From: JADJLQ01 sp031417835
GTDB lineage: Bacteria > Bacteroidota > Bacteroidia > Chitinophagales > Saprospiraceae
DNA: 64,000 bases
NCBI GenBank assembly: GCA_031417835.1
Contig: JANOWJ010000192.1
Span: 54,554 to 118,553, forward strand
Direction: 5' to 3'
Shown: positions 19,351 through 27,386 of the stretch, piece by piece
Layout: each line of letters opens with the position of its first letter
Position numbering within the stretch: position 1 is the first letter of the stretch
Translations under genes and position numbers: made by a program
Notes under the pieces: model-generated
What the model saw: the letters and a program-made list of their open reading frames with translations, nothing else
Database searches by the model: none
What the model was told of the DNA's origin: nothing

Positions 19351-20489
19351 ATAAGGTAGCTATTTTTGTGTCAAACGACTTAGCCAATGATCAAAGAATT
19401 CATCGGATAGCAGAGGCATTAGTCAAAGCAGCTTGGCAATTGGAGCTTTTTGGCATCCTTAAACCTACTTCATTGCCATTTTCCTCCGACGATTATCGGA
19501 GTCACCGTCTCATCATCACACCATGTAGAGGGTTTTTGTTTTACGTGGTGTTGAATTTAAAATTTTTTATCAGAGCACTCACCTGCAAGGCTAATGTCCT
19601 TGTATCAGTGGATTTAGATACGTTGCCTGCTATACGTTTAGCTAGTTGGTTAAGTCATAAACTGCTGATATGGGATTGTCATGAAATTTTTACAGAAATG
19701 CCTGAACTAACGAGTCGTCCCCGAATTCAAAGAATTTGGAAATTTATCGAGCGCATATCAGTTCCGGGATTAAAAAATGTAATAGCGGTAAATGAAGGAG
19801 TTGCAAGCCACTTGTCGACTCAATGTAAGGTCACCTCGCAGATCATATATAATTATCCCGTGACCTCGCCAGATTTATACTCCGTAAGCCAAAAGTTTGA
19901 TAGTCGAGTTATTTTCTTTCAAGGAGTATTGAATCAAGGCAGAGGGTTGGATGTACTGATCCATGCTATGCTCGATATACCAGATGAATACACACTGGAG
20001 ATTGCAGGAGATGGCCCTCAATGGTCATACATCCAGCGGATCGTGCAAGAAAAAGATTTGGCTGCTCGAGTCAGACTATTAGGAATGTTATCTCCACAAG
20101 ATTTAAAGAAAAAGACACCATCCGTATGTCTAGGCATTAGTCTACTGGAATCAAAGCACGAAAATTCCAGAATTTCACTTGCTAATAAAAATCTGGATTA
20201 TATCATGGCTGGCTTGCCGGCCATAGCGATGAATTTTCCTGAATATAAAAACATCAATGATCGATGGCCAGTAGCCCTTTTAATCCAAAATGCTGAAGTA
20301 CAATCAGTCGGCAGTGCTATCATGAAGGTGATATCAGACTTTAGCCTATATCAAAAAATGCATGAAGCGTGCCTCGACGCGCGAAAAGTATTATGTTGGG
20401 AGCAGGAATCCGATAAGGTGTTGAGCTTTTTTCAAGCTTTAAAGGGAAACAAAAATGGTACCCTCCAAAAACAAAACGACATTTCCTGA
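19347..20489 (+). CDS. Glycosyltransferase (GT4-like)
   Basis: A GT-B fold glycosyltransferase of 380 aa, probably cytoplasmic or membrane-associated. The N-terminal half has the acceptor domain (VAIFVSNDLANDQRIHRIAEAL) and a conserved DCHEIFTEMPEL segment. The C-terminal half shows VIFFQGVLNQGRGLDVLI, then IAGDGPQW and RVRLLGMLSPQDLKK, matching the nucleotide-sugar domain of GT4 enzymes. The expected Glu-rich motif is less canonical (LGISLLESKHENSRIS). The ATG at 19347 overlaps the recQ stop (ATGA); a GTG at 19335 is possible but less likely. Its 3' end overlaps the convergent PhzF-like gene by 51 bp. Donor and acceptor unknown. Confidence 0.85.
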   Translation: MNKVAIFVSNDLANDQRIHRIAEALVKAAWQLELFGILKPTSLPFSSDDYRSHRLIITPCRGFLFYVVLNLKFFIRALTCKANVLVSVDLDTLPAIRLASWLSHKLLIWDCHEIFTEMPELTSRPRIQRIWKFIERISVPGLKNVIAVNEGVASHLSTQCKVTSQIIYNYPVTSPDLYSVSQKFDSRVIFFQGVLNQGRGLDVLIHAMLDIPDEYTLEIAGDGPQWSYIQRIVQEKDLAARVRLLGMLSPQDLKKKTPSVCLGISLLESKHENSRISLANKNLDYIMAGLPAIAMNFPEYKNINDRWPVALLIQNAEVQSVGSAIMKVISDFSLYQKMHEACLDARKVLCWEQESDKVLSFFQALKGNKNGTLQKQNDIS

Positions 20490-21236
20490 GATCAACACCC
20501 GATCAGCACTCATTTCGCAGTTCAGGGTACCACCTCGTGCTGATAATTGTTTTGCCACGAAATATCTTTTTTTAAGGATATCAGCCCAATAAGGGGTTAA
20601 GGTAGTATGGGCACTACCCGTCACCGGGTCCTCATCTATGCCGCTTTGTGGGAAAAAACATCTCGAAACGAAATCGCAATGATCTCCTGGTGCAGTCACG
20701 ATCAACCCTCTGGCGGGCAAAGTTTTAATCAATGATAGATTTGGCTGGATATTTTGAAGTGTATTTTGATCCTTTATACGCACCAAATAATCAGATTTGC
20801 CTTTAACACAATCCAAAATATCTGTTCCCAATGCAGCTTCAAGTCCATCGGGTATCGGTAAGCTCTGGAATAGGTCAACAGGAAAATCCAAGGTGAGTAA
20901 GCCATCCTCATTTTGCTCAACAAATAATAATCCACTGCGGGAATCAAAGCATATGGTGCGAGATCCAATGTCCTTTTGAGTAAAAAGGACATGTGCACTG
21001 GCCAATGTAGCATGTCCGCAGAGGTCAACCTCTACTGAAGGTGTGAACCACCTTATTTTATAACGATCGCCTTGAGGCCAGATAAATGCTGTCTCTGCAA
21101 GATTGTTTTCTGAAGCTATTGATTGGAGTATAGAATCGGGCAATTCCATATCCATCAGGCATATGGCGGCCGGATTGCCTGAAAAAGGGGTCGAAGTGAA
21201 TGCATCAACTTGATATATGGGGATCTTAAATACCAT
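20439..21236 (-). CDS. PhzF-family isomerase/epimerase
   Basis: A 265-aa protein of the PhzF/YddE family (diaminopimelate epimerase-like two-lobe fold). The N-terminus IYQVDAFTSTPFSGNPAAIC is diagnostic; the likely catalytic Glu is Glu48 in ENNLAETAFI; LCGHATLASAHVL and the C-lobe SGIDEDPVTGSAHTTL are also present. The name comes from phenazine synthesis, but there are no other phenazine genes here, so it is a generic isomerase of unknown substrate. The ATG at 21236 fits the family; a TTG at 21281 would add 15 unmatched residues. Downstream of the acidic protein gene on the same strand by 64 bp. Confidence 0.9.
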   Translation of the reverse strand: MVFKIPIYQVDAFTSTPFSGNPAAICLMDMELPDSILQSIASENNLAETAFIWPQGDRYKIRWFTPSVEVDLCGHATLASAHVLFTQKDIGSRTICFDSRSGLLFVEQNEDGLLTLDFPVDLFQSLPIPDGLEAALGTDILDCVKGKSDYLVRIKDQNTLQNIQPNLSLIKTLPARGLIVTAPGDHCDFVSRCFFPQSGIDEDPVTGSAHTTLTPYWADILKKRYFVAKQLSARGGTLNCEMSADRVLISGNVVLFLEGTIFVSL

Positions 21237-21300
21237 ATCTAACGAGTCATTATGATAATGATATAGACCAGGGAGAGCCAAATTCTAAACTGGAAAAGGC

Positions 21301-21693
21301 TCAATAATTGTCATCGTCAGCAAAGGAATTTTCAGCATTTTCGATCTCATCCAATGAGACATCGCCACCGGCATCCTCTTCTGCACCCTCTGCTTCAAAC
21401 AGATCATCTTCTTCTGCTACTGGTGCATCACTCTCCAATTCCGCCTCGATATCGGCTACTGCTTTGATAGGTTTTGCTTTGCGTTCGATCATCCGGATGA
21501 GGTAATAGATGTCATCTGTCTCGAATGGGATTGCAGAGACCCGTTTGCCATCTCGGTCAAAAAAAGAGATAGTGGCGCCTTCAAAACCTTCCGGATAGGC
21601 TGCATGCAAAAGCGTGACCAGCTCGGGGGCTAGATTGTCATAATCTTTTACGACTCTCTTTTTATTAACCTTTGGTTCGTCTTTTTTCTTCAT
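21301..21693 (-). CDS. Conserved Bacteroidota acidic protein of unknown function
   Basis: A 130-aa protein with a lysine-rich start (MKKKDEPKVNKKRVVKDYDNL), a folded core about 20-80 (LAPELVTLLHAAYPEGFEG, then a three-strand-like stretch and ETDDIYYLIRM), and a strongly acidic tail of Glu, Asp and Ala. The layout, including the phrase 'VVKDYDNL...YPEGF...RVSAIPFETDDIYYLI', resembles a small protein I recall as widespread in Bacteroidota and sometimes misnamed 'DNA primase'. There is no catalytic motif. The basic head and acidic tail could suggest binding to nucleic acid or a basic partner, but this is inference. Confidence 0.75.
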   Translation of the reverse strand: MKKKDEPKVNKKRVVKDYDNLAPELVTLLHAAYPEGFEGATISFFDRDGKRVSAIPFETDDIYYLIRMIERKAKPIKAVADIEAELESDAPVAEEDDLFEAEGAEEDAGGDVSLDEIENAENSFADDDNY

Positions 21694-21872
21694 AAATAAG
21701 AAGTTAGTGCAATGATACGATTTAAAAATAGCTGCTAAGTAATGACAAATTTATATGCAGTTCGCAATCTATCTCTATTTTATTCAATAATTTTTTATAA
21801 AAAAATTAGCGGCTAAGGTTTAAGAAAAAATGAGTTTCTTCGTTGATTGAATGAATATTTGATCCCCCTACG

Positions 21873-23210
21873 GTGAATCTAAGCACTACATATCGTAATA
21901 TATTTAAGATATCTGCACCCATCATGATAGGAGGGGCTTCTCAAAACGTAATAGCCCTCACGGATAGTATCTTTTTGTATCATCATGATCAGCTCATGTT
22001 TGCTGCCATGGGTTTTGTAGGGGTTTATTATTTGATTGTGGCGGCTATCGGGTACGGATTTTCGAGGGGGGGGCAGATTTTGATTGCTCGTAAAATGGGC
22101 GAAAAAAACAAGGTGGCGATCGGTCAAATCACGCACATGATGTTGATTTTTGAGCTTGGCCTCGCTGTAGTCATGTTTTTATTTATGCGGTATGGCAGTG
22201 AGTGGTTATTTACGAAACTGGTAGCTTCTCCGACAATCATACAGCACAGCCTGGAGTACATCAAATATAGATCATATGGCGTGTTCTTTAGTTATATCGG
22301 TGTGGTGTATATCTCGCTCTATGCTGGAGTAGCCAGGACCGCTATCATTGGCTATCAGACTTTAGTCCTGATCCTTATCAATCTGGTTTTGAACTATGGG
22401 TTCATATTTGGGCATTTTGGGCTTCCAAGTATGGGTATTGGAGGAGCCGCATTGGCCAGCACGCTGGCTGAAATCGTCGCCGTCATCGTATTTACTGGAT
22501 TTATCGTTCGCGATCGTAAAAAATTTGATTACCATATTTTTAAGTTGCACCCTTTGAATTGGGTCATCATCAAACAGATCATTCAAGTATCAGTGCCATT
22601 TGTCATTCAATCTATAGTGGGCTTGGGATCTTCCTTTTTATTATTTTCCTGGATAGAAAATATGGGTGAACGGGAATTGGCCATATCCAATCTGGGCAGA
22701 ATATGTTATCTCATTTTAAGCGTACCGATCTGGGGGTATTCGGCTGGCATACAAACTTTGGTCAGTGGGTATATCGGCAAGGCAAGGCTCAAAGCGGTGA
22801 TCCCAATCATATTTAAAACAGCCAAACTCTCTTTTGTCACCACTGGTATTTTCGCTGCGCCATTTTTGGTTTTTCCGGAATATTTTTTTTACCCTATCCT
22901 TGGAGCAGACGATATGCAACTCGTATATGATGCCAAACCCATTTTGCTTATTGTGCTTGCGATGTTGCTGATGTTTTCAGTTGCTACCATATTTTTTAAT
23001 GGACTGAGTGGTACAGGAGCTTCCTTTCAAGGACTGATGATACAAATCTTGAGTACCGTGTTATATCTGGTTTGTGCATTTTATGTCATTAAAGTAAGAG
23101 ATTTGAGCCTATCATGGGCATGGGCATGTGAAGGGGTGTACTGGCTATTGATATTGAGCACTTCCCTATATGCATTGTATGGATACAAATGGAAAAGTAT
23201 CTTTGATTGA
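21873..23210 (+). CDS. MATE family efflux transporter
   Basis: A 445-aa inner-membrane antiporter of the MATE family with about 12 hydrophobic segments in two homologous halves, which exports cationic drugs or metabolites using Na+ or H+. The N-terminal APIMIGGASQNVIALTDSIF and the repeated pattern in the second half (SVPFVIQSIVGLGSSFLLFSWI) support the family. The start is GTG at 21873: the reading frame is closed by a TGA at 21852, with no ATG before TM1. The gap to purM is 38 bp, so the two may share a transcript. Substrate unknown. Confidence 0.9.
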   Translation: MNLSTTYRNIFKISAPIMIGGASQNVIALTDSIFLYHHDQLMFAAMGFVGVYYLIVAAIGYGFSRGGQILIARKMGEKNKVAIGQITHMMLIFELGLAVVMFLFMRYGSEWLFTKLVASPTIIQHSLEYIKYRSYGVFFSYIGVVYISLYAGVARTAIIGYQTLVLILINLVLNYGFIFGHFGLPSMGIGGAALASTLAEIVAVIVFTGFIVRDRKKFDYHIFKLHPLNWVIIKQIIQVSVPFVIQSIVGLGSSFLLFSWIENMGERELAISNLGRICYLILSVPIWGYSAGIQTLVSGYIGKARLKAVIPIIFKTAKLSFVTTGIFAAPFLVFPEYFFYPILGADDMQLVYDAKPILLIVLAMLLMFSVATIFFNGLSGTGASFQGLMIQILSTVLYLVCAFYVIKVRDLSLSWAWACEGVYWLLILSTSLYALYGYKWKSIFD

Positions 23211-23248
23211 TTTCTTATTAAATATTTATTCAATCTAAAAGGCATACT

Positions 23249-24433
23249 ATGGAGCCAACCCGATACGAATCGCGAGGGGTATCAAGTGACAAAAAAGAGG
23301 TTCATCAGGCTATAAAGATGTTAGATCCCGGCCTTTACAAAAATGCATTTTGTAAAATTTTGGCCGACCCTTTTGCTTCAGATGACGATTCTGCCATGAT
23401 TTTACATGCAGATACTGCAGGCACTAAGACCATATTGGCGTATTTATATTGGCGCGAGACCGGGGATCTTTCGGTTTGGAAGGGAATTGCCCAAGATGCA
23501 TTAGTGATGAATGTCGATGACATGGCATGTTCCGGTGCAACGAGTGAATTTGTAATTTCCAACACCATACTCAGGAATAAAAAACTGATCCCATCGAGCG
23601 TCTTAGAAGCGATCATTCAGGGCACTATGGATTTTGTAGATGCCATGGCTAAAGAGGGCATAAAAATCCATCACGCTGGTGGGGAGACCGCTGATGTAGG
23701 CGATGTCATACGTACGATAGATGTTGGTTTTACCGCCTACACGAAACTGCCGCGTAAAAAAGTATTTTTAAATAATATCCAAGCAGGAGATTTGATCCTG
23801 GGCTTGGGTTCTTACGGCCAAACTACGTATGAAGCATCTTATAATAGCGGCATAAGTTGTAATGGGTTGACCAGTGCCAGACACGATGTATTAGCTAAAT
23901 ACTATGCAACAGCATATCCTGAGTCGTATGATCCCGGTATAGATGACGCACTCGTGTACAGTGGCCAGCATCGCCTGACAGATCAGATTTGGGATAAAAC
24001 TCATATGATGAACCGCCAAGTCGGGCAGTTGCTCCTATCACCCACCCGGACTTTCGTACCCTTCCTTCATCAAGTCTTTGCGCTCTCGACTGAAGGTCTT
24101 CATGGGATCATCCACGCCACCGGTGGAGCTCATAGCAAGGTCCTAAAGTTTTCACAAGGTGTTAAGATTATAAAAGATCGACTTTTGACTCCTCCTGTCA
24201 TTTTTGACTTAATCCAACAATGTAGCAATGCGACTGTACAAGAAATGTACAAAGTATTTAATATGGGTACACGATTAGAACTTTATGGCACTTCATCGAG
24301 ACTAGATTCTATCCAGAATATTGCTACCCAATTTAATATCCCTTGTCAAATTATTGGTAGGGTAGAGCAGACATCTTATCCTTCTATAGTTGAAGTCCAA
24401 GTAGGAAAACAATCATGGACCTATCAAGAATGA
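23249..24433 (+). CDS. purM: Phosphoribosylformylglycinamidine cyclo-ligase (AIR synthase)
   Basis: A 394-aa PurM, the longer Bacteroidota form, catalysing the ATP-dependent ring closure of FGAM to AIR in purine synthesis. Visible landmarks: DSAMILHADTAGTKTILAYLY (corresponding to the DGVGTK loop), ALVMNVDDMACSGA with the Mg-binding Asp pair, the glycine-rich IHHAGGETADVGDVI, and the late HGIIHATGGAHSKVLKF and VFNMGTRLELY. These match PurM rather than selenophosphate synthase or thiamine-phosphate kinase. It lies downstream of the MATE gene and converges on the repeat protein gene. Confidence 0.92.
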   Translation: MEPTRYESRGVSSDKKEVHQAIKMLDPGLYKNAFCKILADPFASDDDSAMILHADTAGTKTILAYLYWRETGDLSVWKGIAQDALVMNVDDMACSGATSEFVISNTILRNKKLIPSSVLEAIIQGTMDFVDAMAKEGIKIHHAGGETADVGDVIRTIDVGFTAYTKLPRKKVFLNNIQAGDLILGLGSYGQTTYEASYNSGISCNGLTSARHDVLAKYYATAYPESYDPGIDDALVYSGQHRLTDQIWDKTHMMNRQVGQLLLSPTRTFVPFLHQVFALSTEGLHGIIHATGGAHSKVLKFSQGVKIIKDRLLTPPVIFDLIQQCSNATVQEMYKVFNMGTRLELYGTSSRLDSIQNIATQFNIPCQIIGRVEQTSYPSIVEVQVGKQSWTYQE

Positions 24434-24442
24434 AAAAAAACA

Positions 24443-24883
24443 CTAGACTTTATCCGCAGGAGGGGGCGTATTTTCAGCCAAATCATCAGTCTTATCTTTC
24501 GTTTTGTCCCAAAGGTCCTCCGCTTTATCAGCTACTTTATGGCCAAATTCTTTTGCATCGTCTACCAGATCAGAAGCTTTAGCTTTGGCTTTGTCCATCA
24601 TTTCCTTAAGATGAACATCATCAGCTATTTCCTCAGCCTTATCTTTGGCTTTATCCCAAAGATCATCTGCCTTATCTGCGACTTTTTCACCCAATTCTTT
24701 CGCATCTTCTACCAAATCATGGGCTTTAGTTTTAGCTTTGGCCAAAGCTGCTTGTACTTTAGGATCATCGAGTAAATCCTCCGCTTTATCCTTTGCTGCA
24801 TCATAAGCAACTTCGGCTTTATCCGCAATCTGTTCTCCTACTTTTTTGGCCTGACCAAATAATTTATTTAGAAAATTTTTCAT
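24443..24883 (-). CDS. LEA-like helical protein made of 49-residue tandem repeats
   Basis: A 146-aa highly charged, probably all-alpha protein without signal peptide. Residues 33-81 and 82-130 are two 49-residue repeats that align without gaps (both begin KAE, contain DAKE and KVADKA, and end in DLWDK.KD). Residues 12-32 are a partial copy of the repeat's second half. The amphipathic Ala/Lys/Asp/Glu content is like LEA, apolipoprotein or YtxH-type proteins that bind membranes or protect cells in drying. An ATG at 24883 follows a possible GTG at 24889. A perfect -7 element lies upstream. Function inferred only from composition. Confidence 0.8.
   Translation of the reverse strand: MKNFLNKLFGQAKKVGEQIADKAEVAYDAAKDKAEDLLDDPKVQAALAKAKTKAHDLVEDAKELGEKVADKADDLWDKAKDKAEEIADDVHLKEMMDKAKAKASDLVDDAKEFGHKVADKAEDLWDKTKDKTDDLAENTPPPADKV
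24494..24787 (-). repeat. Two tandem 147-bp coding repeats
   Basis: The two 49-codon units occupy 24787-24641 and 24640-24494 on the reverse strand. They differ at many codons, so the duplication is old or has diverged under protein-level constraint. Confidence 0.75.
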
Positions 24884-24905
24884 AGACACCTGGGTTTTAA
24901 TATGT

Positions 24906-24913
24906 CAAAAATA
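24906..24913 (-). promoter_or_regulatory. Perfect -7 element (reverse-strand TATTTTTG)
   Basis: Exact TAnnTTTG match on the reverse strand, 23 nt upstream of the repeat-protein ATG at 24883. Confidence 0.5.
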
Positions 24914-25028
24914 CAAATATGATATCTAAAATCAGAACATATTTTCAAAGAAGTTCCTTTAAGCAAGCTTTTGATTTTATACGACTTGGTTTGCTTTTCT
25001 GAATTAAACAAAGAATTACCTTTATGGG

Positions 25029-26678
25029 GTGACGAACAAAGAAATAGCACAAGCTTTTGACTTATTGGCGAGGGTCATGGAATTACACAATGAAAATCCA
25101 TTTAAGATCAAATCTTATCAAAATGCCTATTTGAATTTGAGGAAATTAGATCAATCTTTGTCTACGTACACCATTGAAGAATTGATGCAGATCAAAGGGA
25201 TCGGGGAGGCTATCGCAGAAAAAATCCAGAGTCTGGTGCTGACAGGTGCAATGCCTACGCTCGAAAAATATAAAGCCAAAACCCCACCGGGCGTAGTGGA
25301 GATGTTGAAAATCAATGGACTAGGCCCTAAAAAAGTGGCCATCATCTGGAAAGAATTAGGCATCGAATCACCAGGAGAATTATTGTATGCATGCAATGAA
25401 AATCGTTTGGTGGAGCTCAAAGGATTTGGTGAAAAGACGCAGTCATCGATTATTCAAGCAATTGGTTTTTTGCACTCGACAGGTGGTAAATATTTGCATA
25501 CCTCTGTTAATCATCAGGCAGAGCGGATCATGCAATTGCTGACGGAAATCAATCCTCAAGCCATTCATTCCATTACTGGATCCTTGAGGTTAGGTCATTC
25601 TATTGTTGAGCAATTAGATATATTGACTACTTGTACCAGATACGATCTCGATAAAATCACTGTAACCCAGGGAATGGAATGGACACGGTCCACTGATGAG
25701 GCATATCTAGGCCTTTGGAATGAGTTTCTTGTCGTAAAAATCAACTTGACCGATCCCGAGCATTGGGCCGACCAATTAATACAGACTACGGGTCCACAAT
25801 CCTACCTCAATAAAAATAAGAGATTAGTTATACAAACAAGTCAATCTGAAGAAGGCATTTACCGACAAGCTCAATTGCCTTATGTAGCTCCAGAGCTCCG
25901 AGAAATTATACAAATTGAAGACTGGTCCCAACCAAAACTTGACCAGCTTATCCGAAGACAGCAGATCAATGGTATCATACACAGTCACTCCACCTATAGT
26001 GATGGTATCCATAGTCTTGAAGACATGGCCAATGCTACCAAACTAGCTGGTTTTGAATATCTTGCGATCACTGATCATTCTCAAGCCGCAGCATATGCCA
26101 GAGGGCTTAAACCAGAAAAGTTATTTATACAATGGGCTGAAATAGATGCCTTGAATCAAAAGAATATCCCATTTAGGATATTAAAAGGCATCGAGTGCGA
26201 CATTCTAGCTAGTGGCCAGCTAGATTATGAAGAAGTCATTTTGAAACAATTTGAACTCGTGATAGCGAGTATCCATAGTGCTTTTCAAATGGATATTGAA
26301 AAAGCAACCTCCCGGATCATAAAAGCCATTGAAAGCCCTTTTACGAATATTGTAGGGCATCCTACGGGCAGATTGTTACTCACTCGTGCAGGATACCCAC
26401 TACACATGACCAAGATTATAGATGCTTGTAAAGCAAATCAAGTCGCCCTGGAACTCAATGCCAATCCTCAACGATTGGACCTTGATTATGGCTTTATTCA
26501 AGATTGTATGGATCAGGGAGTCTATATCGCTATTAACCCGGATGCACACAACATGTCATCTATCCATGACATTGATTATGGTGTGCTGGCTGCCAGAAAA
26601 GGTAAACTCACCTCAGAGTTTTGTCTCAATACGATGGGGGTGGATGAGCTTCTGAAATTTTGCCATAAAAAGAAATAA
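25029..26678 (+). CDS. polX: PolX-family protein with degenerate polymerase domain and intact PHP domain
   Basis: A 549-aa bacterial PolX-type protein. Residues 1-150 hold the 8-kDa-like domain and two helix-hairpin-helix motifs (IKGIGEAIAEKI, INGLGPKKVAIIW, LKGFGEKTQ). The polymerase palm follows: GSLRLG at 184-189, but the paired-Asp motif is EQLD (194-197), so the first catalytic Asp is Gln195 while Asp197 remains. The PHP nuclease domain runs from about 314: IHSHSTYSDG (His318, His320, Asp325), ITDH (347-350), VGHPTGRLL, and NPDAHNMSSIHDI near the end. It is therefore likely a PHP 3'-5' exonuclease or phosphodiesterase that has lost polymerisation, acting in base-excision-type repair. The start is GTG at 25029. 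Confidence 0.88.
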   Translation: MTNKEIAQAFDLLARVMELHNENPFKIKSYQNAYLNLRKLDQSLSTYTIEELMQIKGIGEAIAEKIQSLVLTGAMPTLEKYKAKTPPGVVEMLKINGLGPKKVAIIWKELGIESPGELLYACNENRLVELKGFGEKTQSSIIQAIGFLHSTGGKYLHTSVNHQAERIMQLLTEINPQAIHSITGSLRLGHSIVEQLDILTTCTRYDLDKITVTQGMEWTRSTDEAYLGLWNEFLVVKINLTDPEHWADQLIQTTGPQSYLNKNKRLVIQTSQSEEGIYRQAQLPYVAPELREIIQIEDWSQPKLDQLIRRQQINGIIHSHSTYSDGIHSLEDMANATKLAGFEYLAITDHSQAAAYARGLKPEKLFIQWAEIDALNQKNIPFRILKGIECDILASGQLDYEEVILKQFELVIASIHSAFQMDIEKATSRIIKAIESPFTNIVGHPTGRLLLTRAGYPLHMTKIIDACKANQVALELNANPQRLDLDYGFIQDCMDQGVYIAINPDAHNMSSIHDIDYGVLAARKGKLTSEFCLNTMGVDELLKFCHKKK

Positions 26679-26697
26679 GCTTTTAGATCAAGCGGAA

Positions 26698-26733
26698 TAA
26701 AAAAGCCCTCATAACGGAAAGTGTCATGAGGGC
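26698..26733 (-). terminator. Intrinsic terminator downstream of small lipoprotein gene
   Basis: A perfect 8-bp inverted repeat GCCCTCAT...ATGAGGGC (26705-26712 with 26726-26733, 13-base loop). On the reverse strand the stem is followed by a run of six Ts, so it serves the lipoprotein gene at 26780-27187; it may also work weakly for the PolX gene from the other side. Confidence 0.75.
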
Positions 26734-26779
26734 CTAGGGCTATATTATTATGCACCAAATCCTTTTACCCGAGAAATGA

Positions 26780-27187
26780 TTAATCTTTGGTGCGCGTAAA
26801 TTCATACGTATACAGATCACAACATGGATCAGATAGCACTAAATTGTCTTTACTTAGGCTAATAGTTTTATCATAATTACTAAAGCCATCAATGATAGGC
26901 TGCACTGAACTAGAGATTTTGAATGAATCCGGGGTACCCGTTGTTGGCTTTAAGGTATAAGCACCAGTATAAATACTTGACTTGGCTTTGAGTAATTCAA
27001 ATTCGGATGTTTTGATGCGCAAAGCGTCAAATTTTGCAGGGTAGCCGGCTCCAGAAAACCCTCCTGTGACCTTTATGAGATCCCATGTACCAATCAGTTC
27101 ATTGGTTTCTTGAGTATTGGAAGATTTTTCACAGGCAGTCCATGTTAGACTTGCCAACATTAAGAATATAAATATTGTGTTTTTCAT
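26780..27187 (-). CDS. Small lipocalin-like lipoprotein
   Basis: A 135-aa predicted lipoprotein: the signal MKNTIFIFLMLASLTWTAC ends in a lipobox (WTAC, Cys19). The mature part has short beta-strand segments (ELIGTWDLIKVTGG, SIYTGAYTLKP, SFKISSSVQPII, KTISLSKDNLVLSD, YTYEFTRTKD). The opening 'GTWDL.KV.GG' and closing 'DLYTYEFTR' resemble the lipocalin-like small lipoproteins frequent in Bacteroidota. Two adjacent cysteines (DPCCDLY) lie near the end. Envelope protein of unknown role, followed by a strong terminator. Confidence 0.75.
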   Translation of the reverse strand: MKNTIFIFLMLASLTWTACEKSSNTQETNELIGTWDLIKVTGGFSGAGYPAKFDALRIKTSEFELLKAKSSIYTGAYTLKPTTGTPDSFKISSSVQPIIDGFSNYDKTISLSKDNLVLSDPCCDLYTYEFTRTKD

Positions 27188-27386
27188 ACTTAGTTAGACG
27201 AAGAAGGATTTGCAAGTGTTTGATAAATGGAGTTTTTTAACAAAACATTAGAAATTGAGGAAATTTCATTTTTGCAATCATCTCATTATCAGTACATTGT
27301 AATACAGTCAATTAGACACCTGTAATGAAACCTGCTATGAATAAGGTATTCTAACTCAGACTTCGTATTGAACATAAGGCATGAAG

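Noticed and set aside
20439..21281. Phenazine biosynthesis locus from the PhzF-like gene
   Set aside because: No other phz gene is present; PhzF-like isomerases are common outside phenazine pathways.
24443..24883. The repeat protein as a pseudogene or low-complexity non-coding region
   Set aside because: The two 49-residue units keep frame and amino-acid pattern, with a clear start and upstream -7 element.
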